Positions 1 through 7,515 of a DNA stretch of 64,000 bases are shown piece by piece. The position numbers and the translations under genes were made by a program. Source of the stretch: Natronobacterium gregoryi SP2 (lineage in GTDB: Archaea; Halobacteriota; Halobacteria; Halobacteriales; Natrialbaceae). Position 1 is the stretch's first letter; each line of letters begins with the position of its first letter. The stretch is from contig NC_019792.1 of the NCBI RefSeq assembly GCF_000230715.2, positions 2,976,001 through 3,040,000 of the forward strand, written 5' to 3'. The notes beneath the pieces are model-generated. The model ran no database searches and was not told the DNA's origin. It worked only from the letters and a program-made list of their open reading frames with translations.

Positions 1-47
1 GTCGCTCCTCGAACGGTCGTCGGTGCCTGCACGACCCGCAAGTGGGA

Positions 48-66
48 TTGTACAATACTCACACAA
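48..66 (+). promoter_or_regulatory. Operator-like palindrome upstream of the first TrmB-like regulator
   Basis: A perfect 10-bp palindrome, ATTGTACAAT, is followed by ACTCACACAA about 35-50 bases before the ATG at 100. The same layout (ATTGTGCAATAC then ACACAAA) precedes the paralogous regulator at 2893. A site shared only by the two paralogs suggests auto- or cross-regulation; that part is inference. Confidence 0.5.
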
Positions 67-99
67 TCCTTTTACGGGTGCACCTCTTATCTCGACGTA

Positions 100-504
100 A
101 TGGCTAATTCGATGGCAGAGCAACTCCAGCAAGACATGAAGTGTGAAGGGCTGCTGGAGTGTATTCACGGTCTCAAGCAACTCGACAAGGAGTGTTTCCG
201 GGCGATGGTCGAGGCCGACGAACCGTTGACGATCGACGACGTCGCCGAACGCGTCGACCGCGAACGGTCGACGGCCTACCGCTCGATCCAACGCCTCCTT
301 CAGAGCGGGTTCATCCAGAAAGAGCAGATCAACTACGATCAGGGTGGCTACTACCACGTCTACTACCCGACCGATCCCGAACAGATCGCCGACGACATGC
401 AGCGGATGCTCAACGACTGGTACGCCAAGATGGGCCAGCTCATCCAGGAGTTCGAGGACAAGTACGAGGGTGTCGAAGAGACCACGGTCTCTGCCGAGCG
501 TTGA
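100..504 (+). CDS. TrmB-like winged-helix transcriptional regulator
   Basis: A 134-residue basic/acidic mixed protein with a winged helix-turn-helix at about residues 40-75 (TIDDVAERVDRERSTAYRSI), followed by a wing and a Tyr-rich strand (GGYYHVYYPTD) and a C-terminal helix that probably dimerises. This is the small haloarchaeal TrmB/MarR-like type. A paralog at 2893-3291 is very similar along its whole length. The ATG at 100 follows a palindromic operator-like site. No ligand-binding domain is present, so the signal sensed is unknown. A DNA-binding role is well supported; the target genes are not. Confidence 0.85.
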   Translation: MANSMAEQLQQDMKCEGLLECIHGLKQLDKECFRAMVEADEPLTIDDVAERVDRERSTAYRSIQRLLQSGFIQKEQINYDQGGYYHVYYPTDPEQIADDMQRMLNDWYAKMGQLIQEFEDKYEGVEETTVSAER

Positions 505-732
505 CGGCTCGCCGAACTCGTTTGTGAAGGCCGGCTGTGTACCAGTGTACCGATACAGGTGCCGGGCAGGTCGTGGCGACACCGGAGACGACGAATGACA
601 GCCAGTACGAGCCCGGATTTGTGAACCGTCTCGAGGCCAATCCCCGAGGCACTCGCCTTGCTTATCTGTAGATGGGGTGCAACGGACGGGGTGGGTATTA
701 TACGCTCGAGCGTGGAGAGGGTAACTTGAGCC

Positions 733-1155
733 ATGCCAGTCGAAAACCTCGCGCGAAGCGATATCGTCACGGCAACGACCGACGAATCGATTCAAGAGAT
801 TGCAGCGACGATGGCGGCAGAAAACGTCGGCAGTGTCGTGATCACTGACGGCGACGAGCCAGCCGGCATCGTGACCGACCGCGATCTCACACTCCAGGTG
901 ATCGCCGAAGGCGAGAGTGCCGACGGGATGACCGCAGAAGACGTCATGTCGACGGATCTGTGTACGATCGAACACGATGGCGGATTCTACGAGGCGACCG
1001 AACTGATGAGCGAACACGGCGTTCGTCGGCTCCCGGTCGTCGACTCCGACGGCGAGTTGACCGGTATCATCACGGTCGACGATCTGCACGAACTGCTGGC
1101 AGACGAACACCAGCAACTCGCAGCGGTCGTACAGGCACAGCGACCCCCCTACTGA
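733..1155 (+). CDS. Two-CBS-domain protein
   Basis: 140 residues made almost entirely of two tandem CBS domains (about residues 8-60 and 75-130), each with the typical IVTDRDL or IITVDDL ending. Such stand-alone CBS pairs bind adenine nucleotides (AMP, ATP or SAM) and act as cytoplasmic energy sensors or regulators of partner proteins. The gene stands alone on the plus strand, 230 bases after the TrmB-like gene, so no partner is indicated. The ATG at 733 gives a full first CBS domain. Confidence 0.85.
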   Translation: MPVENLARSDIVTATTDESIQEIAATMAAENVGSVVITDGDEPAGIVTDRDLTLQVIAEGESADGMTAEDVMSTDLCTIEHDGGFYEATELMSEHGVRRLPVVDSDGELTGIITVDDLHELLADEHQQLAAVVQAQRPPY

Positions 1156-1269
1156 GCTTCGGCACCAGCCACCGTCTTCCCTGCAGTTACGAGGCGACGA
1201 GCCGGCCGTTCCGTTGCTTTCGTCCATTTTACCGGACTCGAGTCCGAACCGTCGGTATCTCCCCCCACC

Positions 1270-1800
1270 TTACTTCGGGCTGAGCCCCACCCCAAGAGTC
1301 AGCGTGGGAACTGACTTCTCCCACGACTGATGTCGTGGGGTTGTACTGGCCACAGACCAGCGCCCGTCACAGACGAGCATCCCCACGTGGGAGTTCGCCG
1401 GTCGGCTGTCGGCGTCTTGAGCCAAGTCAGTGTGGCTCCTGAGCGGGACAGCGGCTTTGGTGGGCTTGCCCCAGCCTCGGCAGGCCACCCTACGGGCAGC
1501 CTGCCACTCGAGCTTACACGCTTCATCACGAGTGAACTCGTGGGCGTTCGTGCTGTTCTCGCTGTACCGGCGCGTGTTCACGGTGTCGACCGCCTCGGGG
1601 TCAAGTCTCGTGGCATTCGCCCCGATTCGTCTGTGGACATCGTGGTCTTGCACCGCTTGGTATATGAACGGGGAGCGAGACTCCGGACACACCACGGGTT
1701 CGTCAGTGACGGTGCCTCGGAGACCGCCGTCGTTCACCACCGGTAATCGATACAGTCTGCCGTCGCCGATTACTGCCGATCGCCAGCCTGGTGTCGGCAA
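1270..1800 (-). mobile_element. IS200/IS605-type (TnpB) right-end remnant with an open frame
   Basis: A 176-codon minus-strand frame has no recognised domain. It contains isolated Cys motifs (VVCPES, MLVCDG) and ends near two stacked hairpins at 1302-1342. Such hairpins lie at the 3' end of haloarchaeal tnpB genes, where the guide RNA originates. I read the stretch as a decayed IS200/IS605 right end. The frame could also be a real unknown gene, since its protein reads without a stop, but no family is recognised. Confidence 0.35.
1302..1342 (-). repeat. Two overlapping hairpins (IS605 right-end-like)
   Basis: CGTGGGA pairs with TCCCACG, and the next stem CCCACGAC-TGAT-GTCGTGGG is perfect over 8 bp. 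The two stems overlap by sharing the CCCACG arm, so they are alternative folds. This resembles subterminal palindromes of IS200/IS605 ends and the 3' part of TnpB-associated RNA. Confidence 0.45.
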
Positions 1801-1850
1801 TCGGGGTGGCAGGACAGCAAACCGGCCGAGTTACGGTTCGTAGCCGCTTC

Positions 1851-2543
1851 TCAGTCGCGTGGCGGAGCCTCTGGATCTTCGTCTGCCAGGAGTGTGTGCT
1901 CGATGAGGCTCGCGGTGGCCCGGCGAATCCGCTTCGACAGCGCACTATCGCTTACGTTCTCCTTCGCAGCGAGGTCGGCGAGCTGGCACTCGCGTGGCGT
2001 GTCGTAGTAGCCGCTATGGTAGGCCAGCAACAGCGTCTCCCGATGGTTCGGCGGCAGCGACCGGTCTCCCGCTTCGTCGACGGCGTCGCGCTGGATCGTC
2101 GAACTCGAGAGTCGCCGCAGGGTGACGGGGATTCCGTTTCCTGTGACCGCCATGTTGAACTCCGAGAGCGACACGTGCGAGTCGAAAAGCAGTCGGAACG
2201 TCCAGTGGTCGACCGTCCCTCTGGCGGTGAGAATCCGACCACCGGTATCGAGAAGCGGTTGTACGATCCCGTCGAGTTCGTCCGACCACTCGAGTTCGAA
2301 CAGCGTCTTCTCGCCGTCGGTTGCGAGGCGTGCGACGACGTCGATGCCGTCGATTTCAGTCAGGGCCGAGAGAACTGCGTCGGGTTCGACGCCACCGATC
2401 CAGACGAGCGGAAGGTTCGTCTCTCGGTCGCTCTGTAACGGGACTAGAGGTTCGAACTCGACGACTACGTCCGGATACGTCTGGAAGAGGCTGCCGAGAG
2501 CGAACGTGTCGGCTGGGACCGTGATTTCGGCTGTTACTACCAT
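1851..2543 (-). CDS. HTH_10 (Bat-type) transcriptional regulator
   Basis: 230 residues: an N-terminal alpha/beta ligand- or partner-binding region (about 1-150) and a C-terminal HTH_10 domain (about 165-220) with the characteristic LPPNHRETLLLAYHSGYYDTP, then LADLAAKENVSDSALSKRIR. This family is named after the bacterioopsin activator and is strongly expanded in Halobacteria. I chose the ATG at 2543 because the family begins with a short beta strand (MVVTAEI); the longer upstream frame reads as non-coding. It is a single gene and its targets cannot be inferred from neighbours. Confidence 0.85.
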   Translation of the reverse strand: MVVTAEITVPADTFALGSLFQTYPDVVVEFEPLVPLQSDRETNLPLVWIGGVEPDAVLSALTEIDGIDVVARLATDGEKTLFELEWSDELDGIVQPLLDTGGRILTARGTVDHWTFRLLFDSHVSLSEFNMAVTGNGIPVTLRRLSSSTIQRDAVDEAGDRSLPPNHRETLLLAYHSGYYDTPRECQLADLAAKENVSDSALSKRIRRATASLIEHTLLADEDPEAPPRD

Positions 2544-2840
2544 GGTCGAGTCGTCCTCGAGGCGAGCAGGAGTCGATCCGACGTGAGCCGTCGGGAGGCT
2601 CACCGCTCGGGTCTCTCCGCGGTTCGTGCAGGGTTCACCACGACACAGTGGTCTGGCCGCCTTCGGCGTCGTGGCCGTCGAGAGGCAGGTGGCTCGTTCA
2701 CTCCACGTACCGTTAACGGTTGGCATCGGACATACCACTAACAGAAAGAGCGAGTGATCCGCCGGGCCATCCCGTCGAAACATTCACACCGACGACGAGG
2801 CGGTCGCGATCGATCCCCGTCCGATGCAGCCTTGTATTAC
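2544..2840. other. Intergenic stretch without a recognisable gene
   Basis: About 300 bases between the start of the HTH_10 gene and the operator of the second TrmB-like gene. I see no coding pattern, tRNA or repeat here; it presumably holds the HTH_10 promoter. Confidence 0.4.
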
Positions 2841-2841
2841 T

Positions 2842-2865
2842 GTATTGTGCAATACACACAAATAT
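2842..2865 (+). promoter_or_regulatory. Operator palindrome and TATA box of the second TrmB-like regulator
   Basis: GTATTG-TG-CAATAC is a 6+6 dyad immediately followed by ACACA and an AT-rich box (AAATATTT at 2858-2865). The box lies about 28-35 bases before the ATG at 2893, the spacing expected of a leaderless archaeal promoter. The dyad therefore abuts the BRE/TATA, where a bound repressor would block TBP/TFB. It matches the site upstream of the paralog at 100. Confidence 0.6.
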
Positions 2866-2892
2866 TTCACGGTGTGGCACCAACGTCCCAGT

Positions 2893-3291
2893 ATGGACGA
2901 CTCGATGGCTGAACAGCTCCAACAAGAGATGACGTGTGATGGGCTGCTGGAGTGTATCCACGGCCTCAAACGACTCGACAGGGAGTGTTTCCACGCAGTG
3001 GTCGAGAGTGAGGAGCCGTCGACGATCGACGAGGTCGCCGAACGCGTCGACCGCGAACGGTCGACGGTCTACCGCTCGATCCAGCGACTCCTCCAACGTG
3101 GCGTCGTCCAGAAGACACAGGTCAACTACGAGGAAGGTGGCTACTACCACGTCTACTACCCGACCGATCCCTCGCGGATCACGAGCGACATGCGACGCCG
3201 GCTCAACGACTGGTACGCGAAGATGAGCCACCTCATCCGGGAGTTCGAGGACGAACACGGGGACACGACCGAAACGGTGGAGCGACGATGA
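2893..3291 (+). CDS. TrmB-like winged-helix regulator (paralog of the gene at 100)
   Basis: 132 residues, nearly colinear with the regulator at 100-504 (same MAEQLQQ start region, same GLLECIHGLK, the HTH at about 38-73, same YYHVYYPTDP). I chose the ATG at 2893 because it aligns with the paralog and follows a promoter with leaderless spacing. The last codons overlap the start of the M20 peptidase (ATGA), so the two are translationally coupled and the peptidase is probably regulated by this protein or with it. Confidence 0.85.
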   Translation: MDDSMAEQLQQEMTCDGLLECIHGLKRLDRECFHAVVESEEPSTIDEVAERVDRERSTVYRSIQRLLQRGVVQKTQVNYEEGGYYHVYYPTDPSRITSDMRRRLNDWYAKMSHLIREFEDEHGDTTETVERR

Positions 3292-4529
3292 CCACGACAC
3301 TCGCGTCTCTCGTCCGAGAGCGCCACGCCGAACTCGCCGAGACCACTCTCGAACTCGTCGGGCACGAAACGACGAACCCGCCTGGCGATACACGCGAGGT
3401 CGTCGCCTGGCTCGAGTCACAGTTTACTGACTTCGGGATCGAGACCGAACGAGTCGTGGCCAATCCGGAGAAACCGAACCTTCTCGCGACGGTCGCCGGC
3501 GAGCGCGATCGGACGCTGCTTTTCGCCGGCCACCTCGATACCGTCCCCTACGACGCCGACGGCTGGTCGTACGACCCGCTCGGCGAACGTGTCGGCGACC
3601 AACTCTACGGCCGTGGGACGAGCGACATGAAGGGGGCGCTCGCCGCTATGCTCGCGGTCGCTCGCGCCGCCGCCGAGTCCGAGACGTCGCCGCCGGTGAC
3701 GCTCTCGTTTGCCTTCGTCAGCGACGAGGAGGTCGCCGGCGAGGCGGGACTGCCCGCCGTCCTCAAGGACGGACGGCTCGCGGCCGACGCATGCGTGATC
3801 GGTGAGCCGACCTGCGACGACGAGCGAGCGTCGCTCACGGTCGCCGACAGGGGAAGCATCTGGCTCACGTTCGAGGCGACCGGCAAAGCCGCTCACGGCT
3901 CGCGACCGATGCTCGGCGAGAACGCGATCGATCGGCTCTGGCGTGCACTCGAGGACGTCCGGACCCGTCTCGAAGACCGTACACTGTCGATCCCGCCGAC
4001 CGTCGAGCCCGTCCTCGAGGAGTCGGTCGACTACTACGCGCAAGCAATGGGGGCCGACACAGCACGGCGACTGTTCGATCGACCGACGGTCAACCTGGGA
4101 ACGCTCGAGGGTGGCAAAGCCGTAAACAGCGTCCCGCGCGAGGCACGCGCTCGACTCGACGTTCGACTCGCGCCGGGCGTCGAAACGCCTGCAGTACTCG
4201 CGTCGATCCGCGACTGGCTCGAGACTCACCGAGCGGTCTCGATCGCGGACGTCAGCTACAGCGTCGGGAGCTACGAGGACCTCGCGGAGCCGATCGTCGA
4301 CGCAACCCACGCCGTCGCCAGCGACATCCTCGAAGACCGAGTTTACCGCCGGAGCGCGACCGGTGGCGGCGACGCGAAACAGTTTCGCAACGCCGATGTT
4401 CCGACCGTCGAGTTCGCCGTCGCGACGAACACGGCCCACGCCTGTGACGAGTACACGACGGTCGACGCTCTCGCCGAGACAGCCGAGGTGTACGCGCGGT
4501 TGCCGGAGGCGTTCGCGTCGGCGGTATGA
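3288..4529 (+). CDS. M20 family metallopeptidase/deacylase (ArgE/DapE type)
   Basis: 413 residues with the full M20 zinc site: AGHLDTVP (metal His and Asp), GRGTSDMKG (bridging Asp), VSDEE (catalytic Glu pair), the dimerisation-domain HGSRP, and GGGDAKQF near the C terminus. Family members hydrolyse N-acylated amino acids or dipeptides in the cytoplasm (acetylornithine, succinyl-diaminopimelate, carnosine and similar). The substrate cannot be assigned: there are no arginine or lysine biosynthesis genes nearby. The ATG overlaps the stop of the TrmB-like regulator, indicating one operon. Confidence 0.85.
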   Translation: MTTTLASLVRERHAELAETTLELVGHETTNPPGDTREVVAWLESQFTDFGIETERVVANPEKPNLLATVAGERDRTLLFAGHLDTVPYDADGWSYDPLGERVGDQLYGRGTSDMKGALAAMLAVARAAAESETSPPVTLSFAFVSDEEVAGEAGLPAVLKDGRLAADACVIGEPTCDDERASLTVADRGSIWLTFEATGKAAHGSRPMLGENAIDRLWRALEDVRTRLEDRTLSIPPTVEPVLEESVDYYAQAMGADTARRLFDRPTVNLGTLEGGKAVNSVPREARARLDVRLAPGVETPAVLASIRDWLETHRAVSIADVSYSVGSYEDLAEPIVDATHAVASDILEDRVYRRSATGGGDAKQFRNADVPTVEFAVATNTAHACDEYTTVDALAETAEVYARLPEAFASAV

Positions 4530-4554
4530 TACGGTTTATCTCAAACGGCGTGCT

Positions 4555-4607
4555 GTAGCTAGTTACCGCCGATCGCCGACCTCATTCCGTCGATCGGCGG
4601 TAATTAA
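4555..4607. repeat. Inverted repeat R2, copy 1
   Basis: TTACCGCCGATCG (4563-4575) and CGATCGGCGGTAA (4591-4603) are a perfect 13-bp inverted repeat with a 15-base spacer. A second copy lies at 21613-21667. The element sits directly after the M20 peptidase and could act as a terminator or be a mobile palindrome remnant. Confidence 0.6.
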
Positions 4608-4771
4608 CTCCAGTAAACTGCATGGTACCGAAGTCGGTTTTCTCGTCGCCGGGTTCGGTTTCGGTCCCGACGCCGCGAACGCGGCCAGTCGGCCGCTTCG
4701 CTTCTATCACCAGACCGGACGTTCCACAATTTACCGTAAATAGATTTACACCAGTGCGACGAAGCTCCCCC

Positions 4772-5860
4772 ATGGAGCGCAACCGTTCCAGGGTCACCGT
4801 CCTGGCACTCGTCGGGCTTCTGGCCCTCTCGGCCGGGACGGGTATCGTCGCCGCACAGTCCGCCGACGGAATCTTCGGCTCGGTAGTCGTCGAAGCAGAC
4901 GAGACCTACGACAGCGTCGACGGAGTCGCGGGCTCTATCGTCGTCCACGGGACCGTTACGGGCGACATCGCTGGAGTCGCCGGAAGCGTCCACGTCACCG
5001 AAGGAGCCACCGTCGACGGCTCTCTCGAGGGTGCCGCCGGAACCGTCCGTATCGACGGAGCCGTCGACGGAGACGTCGCCGTCGGCGCTGGCCACGTCGA
5101 GGTGAGCGAGTCGGCCCAGATCGGTGGCGGCCTCGACGCCGGTGCGGGCGCTCTCACGATCGACGGCGCGGTCGGCGGCGACGTTCGTGCCGGTGCCGAG
5201 ACGATCGCCCTGGGACCGAACGCAGACGTCGACGGCGAGTTCCGCTACGACGCCGAGAGCTTCGAGGAAGACCCTAACGCGACCGTCACGGATGGCGTCG
5301 TCCACGACCCGAGCGTCGGCAGTACCGTCGACGACCTCGTCGACGCGTTCACCGTTCCCACCTGGCTGTCGGTAATGTACGGAGTCCTGGCCAACCTCCT
5401 GCTTGGAATCGTGTTGTTGGCCGTCTTCCCGTCGTTTTCTCGAGGTGTTGCTTCCCGCGTCGCCGTCGATCCACTCGTTTCGGGCGGCGTCGGTTTCCTG
5501 ACGTTGATCGCCGTTCCGATCGCGGTTGCTCTCGTCGCCGTCACGATCGTCGGCATTCCACTCGCCATTGCCCTCGCACTCGCGTTCGCTCTCGTAATCT
5601 GGATCGGCATCGTCTACGGACAGTACGCCGTCGGCGCGTGGGTGCTCGGACTCGTGGGCGTCGAGAACCGCTGGCTCGCGCTCGTGGTCGGCCTCGCCGG
5701 TTTCGCACTTCTGGGTCTGCTCCCGTTCGTCGGTAGTCTACTCGAGTTGATCGCGTTCCTACTCGGGATTGGAGCGCTCGTGCTCGGACTCTACGGCCGC
5801 TACACGCGCCACAGTGGCCGGGGACGCCAGACCACGTTCGGTGAACTCCCCCGCAGCTAA
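4772..5860 (+). CDS. Bactofilin/polymer-forming membrane protein
   Basis: 362 residues. An N-terminal signal-like hydrophobic segment (about 10-30) is followed by a repeated short-strand region (about 35-170) with regular GSIVVHG, GSVHVTE, GTVRIDG and GHVEVSE units. These units are typical of a polymer-forming bactofilin-like beta-helix. Four or more transmembrane segments follow (about 215-350). In this family the beta-helix forms membrane-associated scaffolds; here it is probably on the outer face. I chose the ATG at 4772 because it gives a normal signal region; the upstream frame to 4622 lacks coding character. Confidence 0.75.
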   Translation: MERNRSRVTVLALVGLLALSAGTGIVAAQSADGIFGSVVVEADETYDSVDGVAGSIVVHGTVTGDIAGVAGSVHVTEGATVDGSLEGAAGTVRIDGAVDGDVAVGAGHVEVSESAQIGGGLDAGAGALTIDGAVGGDVRAGAETIALGPNADVDGEFRYDAESFEEDPNATVTDGVVHDPSVGSTVDDLVDAFTVPTWLSVMYGVLANLLLGIVLLAVFPSFSRGVASRVAVDPLVSGGVGFLTLIAVPIAVALVAVTIVGIPLAIALALAFALVIWIGIVYGQYAVGAWVLGLVGVENRWLALVVGLAGFALLGLLPFVGSLLELIAFLLGIGALVLGLYGRYTRHSGRGRQTTFGELPRS

Positions 5861-5885
5861 CTCTCGTACTGTCTCACCTGTCGAC

Positions 5886-5971
5886 TGATACGGTTTGCTG
5901 TCAGTCAGTTCCGGTGCGACCGCGAGTCTGCCTGCGGTCGCGCCGGGACATCGGGACAGCATTCCGTATGA
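5886..5971. repeat. Palindromic repeat R1, copy 1
   Basis: An ~85-bp imperfect palindrome: outer arms ATACGG..GCTGTC and GACAGC..CCGTAT, inner arms CCGGTGCGACCGC and GCGGTCGCGCCGG. It lies between the bactofilin-like gene and the FNT gene. Further copies are at 8885/10233 (split), 16386, 32302 and 40719. Confidence 0.7.
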
Positions 5972-6039
5972 CGAGTCGACCCGGCCCGCACGAGCGGGTT
6001 CGACTCAACAGATCGGGTCTGGATCATTAGTCTACTGTA

Positions 6040-7044
6040 ATGGATAGTCTTACACGCGGGCAGGAGAGACGGGAAACCAGACTGTCGATGAGTGAAACGA
6101 GCCAGGACGAACGTGTCTCCGCTGACGATGACGACGTTGTAGGCGGGTCTCTCGGCGACACAACGGCGGAGACATCTGACCTCTTTCGAAACCGGCTTTC
6201 GACAGACGAAATCTACGAGCGCGCACTCATCGAGGCAGACGAAGAGATCGGCCGTGGCACACGAGAGTTGTTTTTCAGCGGACTCGCAGCGGGATTTGCA
6301 ATCACGATTACAGTACTGCTCTATGCATCGATGACGAACGCAGCGGATGGGGTTCCGATCGTAGGGGCGCTTCTCTATCCAATCGGGTTCCTGTATATCG
6401 TTCTCGGGAACTATCAACTGTACACCGAAAACACGCTCCCACCGGTAGCCCTCGTACTGGACCGGTTAGCCAGCGTCCCGGCGATGCTTGGAATGTGGGC
6501 GACCGTCTTGGCAGGAAATCTGGTCGGCGGAAGCGTCGGTGCCCTCCTGCTGGCACATGGTGGCGTCGTGTCGTCCGAAGTGGCAACAACGTTGACCGGG
6601 ATTGCAATGACTGGCATCGAGACCGCATGGTTCGACCTCTTCTTCAAGGGCGTGTTCGCGGGCCTAATCGTTGCAGGCGTCGTCTGGGTTGACTTCGGTG
6701 TTCGAGACTCGACGACTCGATTCCTGCTCGTCTATATCGCGTTCCTCGCGATTCCACTCGGTGGGCTCTTCCACGTCGTCGTCGCGAGTACCGAACTGCT
6801 GTACCTCGTGTTCCTCGGCGAAATCGGGCTACTGTATGGAACAACCCATTTCGCACTCCCTGTTCTACTCGGCAACACACTCGGGGGCATCGTGCTCGTG
6901 ACCACTATCAACTACTACCAAACGTCAGACGAGGTCCACGAACTCTCAGGGACGCTCTCAACATCCGAATGGCTGTTCACCAACGAGACAGCGCTAGACC
7001 CGGAGAAACTCAAAGAAAAACTAGAGTCGAAACTATCCCACTGA
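6040..7044 (+). CDS. Formate/nitrite transporter (FNT) family channel
   Basis: 334 residues. A polar N-terminal tail (about 1-75) is followed by six predicted membrane segments (about 80-305). FNT-like features include LIEADEEIGRGTRELFFSGL before the first helix, GNYQLYTENT after the second, and AGNLVGG. FNT proteins are pentameric channels for formate, nitrite, hydrosulfide or related monovalent anions. Haloarchaeal members with this longer acidic tail have no proven substrate. The ATG at 6040 is listed; the ATG at 6088 (MSETSQDER) is an equally plausible start. It stands alone, between repeat R1 and a MITE. Confidence 0.8.
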   Translation: MDSLTRGQERRETRLSMSETSQDERVSADDDDVVGGSLGDTTAETSDLFRNRLSTDEIYERALIEADEEIGRGTRELFFSGLAAGFAITITVLLYASMTNAADGVPIVGALLYPIGFLYIVLGNYQLYTENTLPPVALVLDRLASVPAMLGMWATVLAGNLVGGSVGALLLAHGGVVSSEVATTLTGIAMTGIETAWFDLFFKGVFAGLIVAGVVWVDFGVRDSTTRFLLVYIAFLAIPLGGLFHVVVASTELLYLVFLGEIGLLYGTTHFALPVLLGNTLGGIVLVTTINYYQTSDEVHELSGTLSTSEWLFTNETALDPEKLKEKLESKLSH

Positions 7045-7054
7045 CCCAATGTTG

Positions 7055-7164
7055 CTAGTACCGTCCCAACCGTGGATCGACTAGTTGAGAGTTGGTCAAA
7101 ACCGATCACGATTCTCGATCAGAAGTACAGCGCACTAGCCAGAGTAGACTTGGCCCGCCACTAG
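7055..7164. repeat. CTAG-ended MITE-like repeat M1, copy 1
   Basis: A 110-bp element running from CTAGTACCGTCCCAA to TTGGCCCGCCACTAG. Near-identical copies lie at 56669-56778 and, reversed, at 58289-58400. It has no coding capacity and is found only between genes. The related 88-bp form M2 occurs at 46683 and 56775. Confidence 0.7.
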
Positions 7165-7184
7165 TGCTTTGACAAGCCTGAACG

Positions 7185-7224
7185 GATGAGTGAAACCGAA
7201 TGCGGTCGTCTGGTTTCACTCATC
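7185..7224. terminator. Perfect 13-bp inverted repeat downstream of the FNT gene
   Basis: GATGAGTGAAACC and GGTTTCACTCATC form a perfect 13-bp stem with a 14-base loop. It may be a transcription terminator or the ends of a lost mobile element; the sequence alone does not decide. Confidence 0.4.
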
Positions 7225-7515
7225 AGTCGACGATTGAGACGGTGCTAGCACACACCGACGGACGACCTCTACCACAGCAGCGTGACGCCGACGGCCAGAC
7301 TCGATGACAGTTCCCCAGTACGTAACCTACTTCCACGAGTAGCGAAAACCCGCTACTCAACGTGGCATTCTTCGCATTGCATCATCAGGGTCGGTCGGTA
7401 GGCCACTGTTACGACCCATGAGTAGCGGGTGTGGGTCGACAGTGACGACGAAAAGACCTCTTACTCGGACCGACAGTCACCGGTTGTTTTGATCGACTTC
7501 GTAGACAACGTATTT
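7225..7515. other. Intergenic stretch before the NSS symporter
   Basis: About 290 bases with no convincing gene. A small hairpin, GAGTAGCG (7337-7344) and CGCTACTC (7351-7358), is present, and GAGTAGCGGGT recurs at about 7421, so the arm is found three times. This may be a regulatory site for the symporter gene. Confidence 0.35.

Noticed and set aside
1741-1785. A third R2 palindrome (GATTACTGCCGATCGCCA)
   Set aside because: Only one arm resembles R2 and it lies within an open frame; no partner arm at the right spacing.
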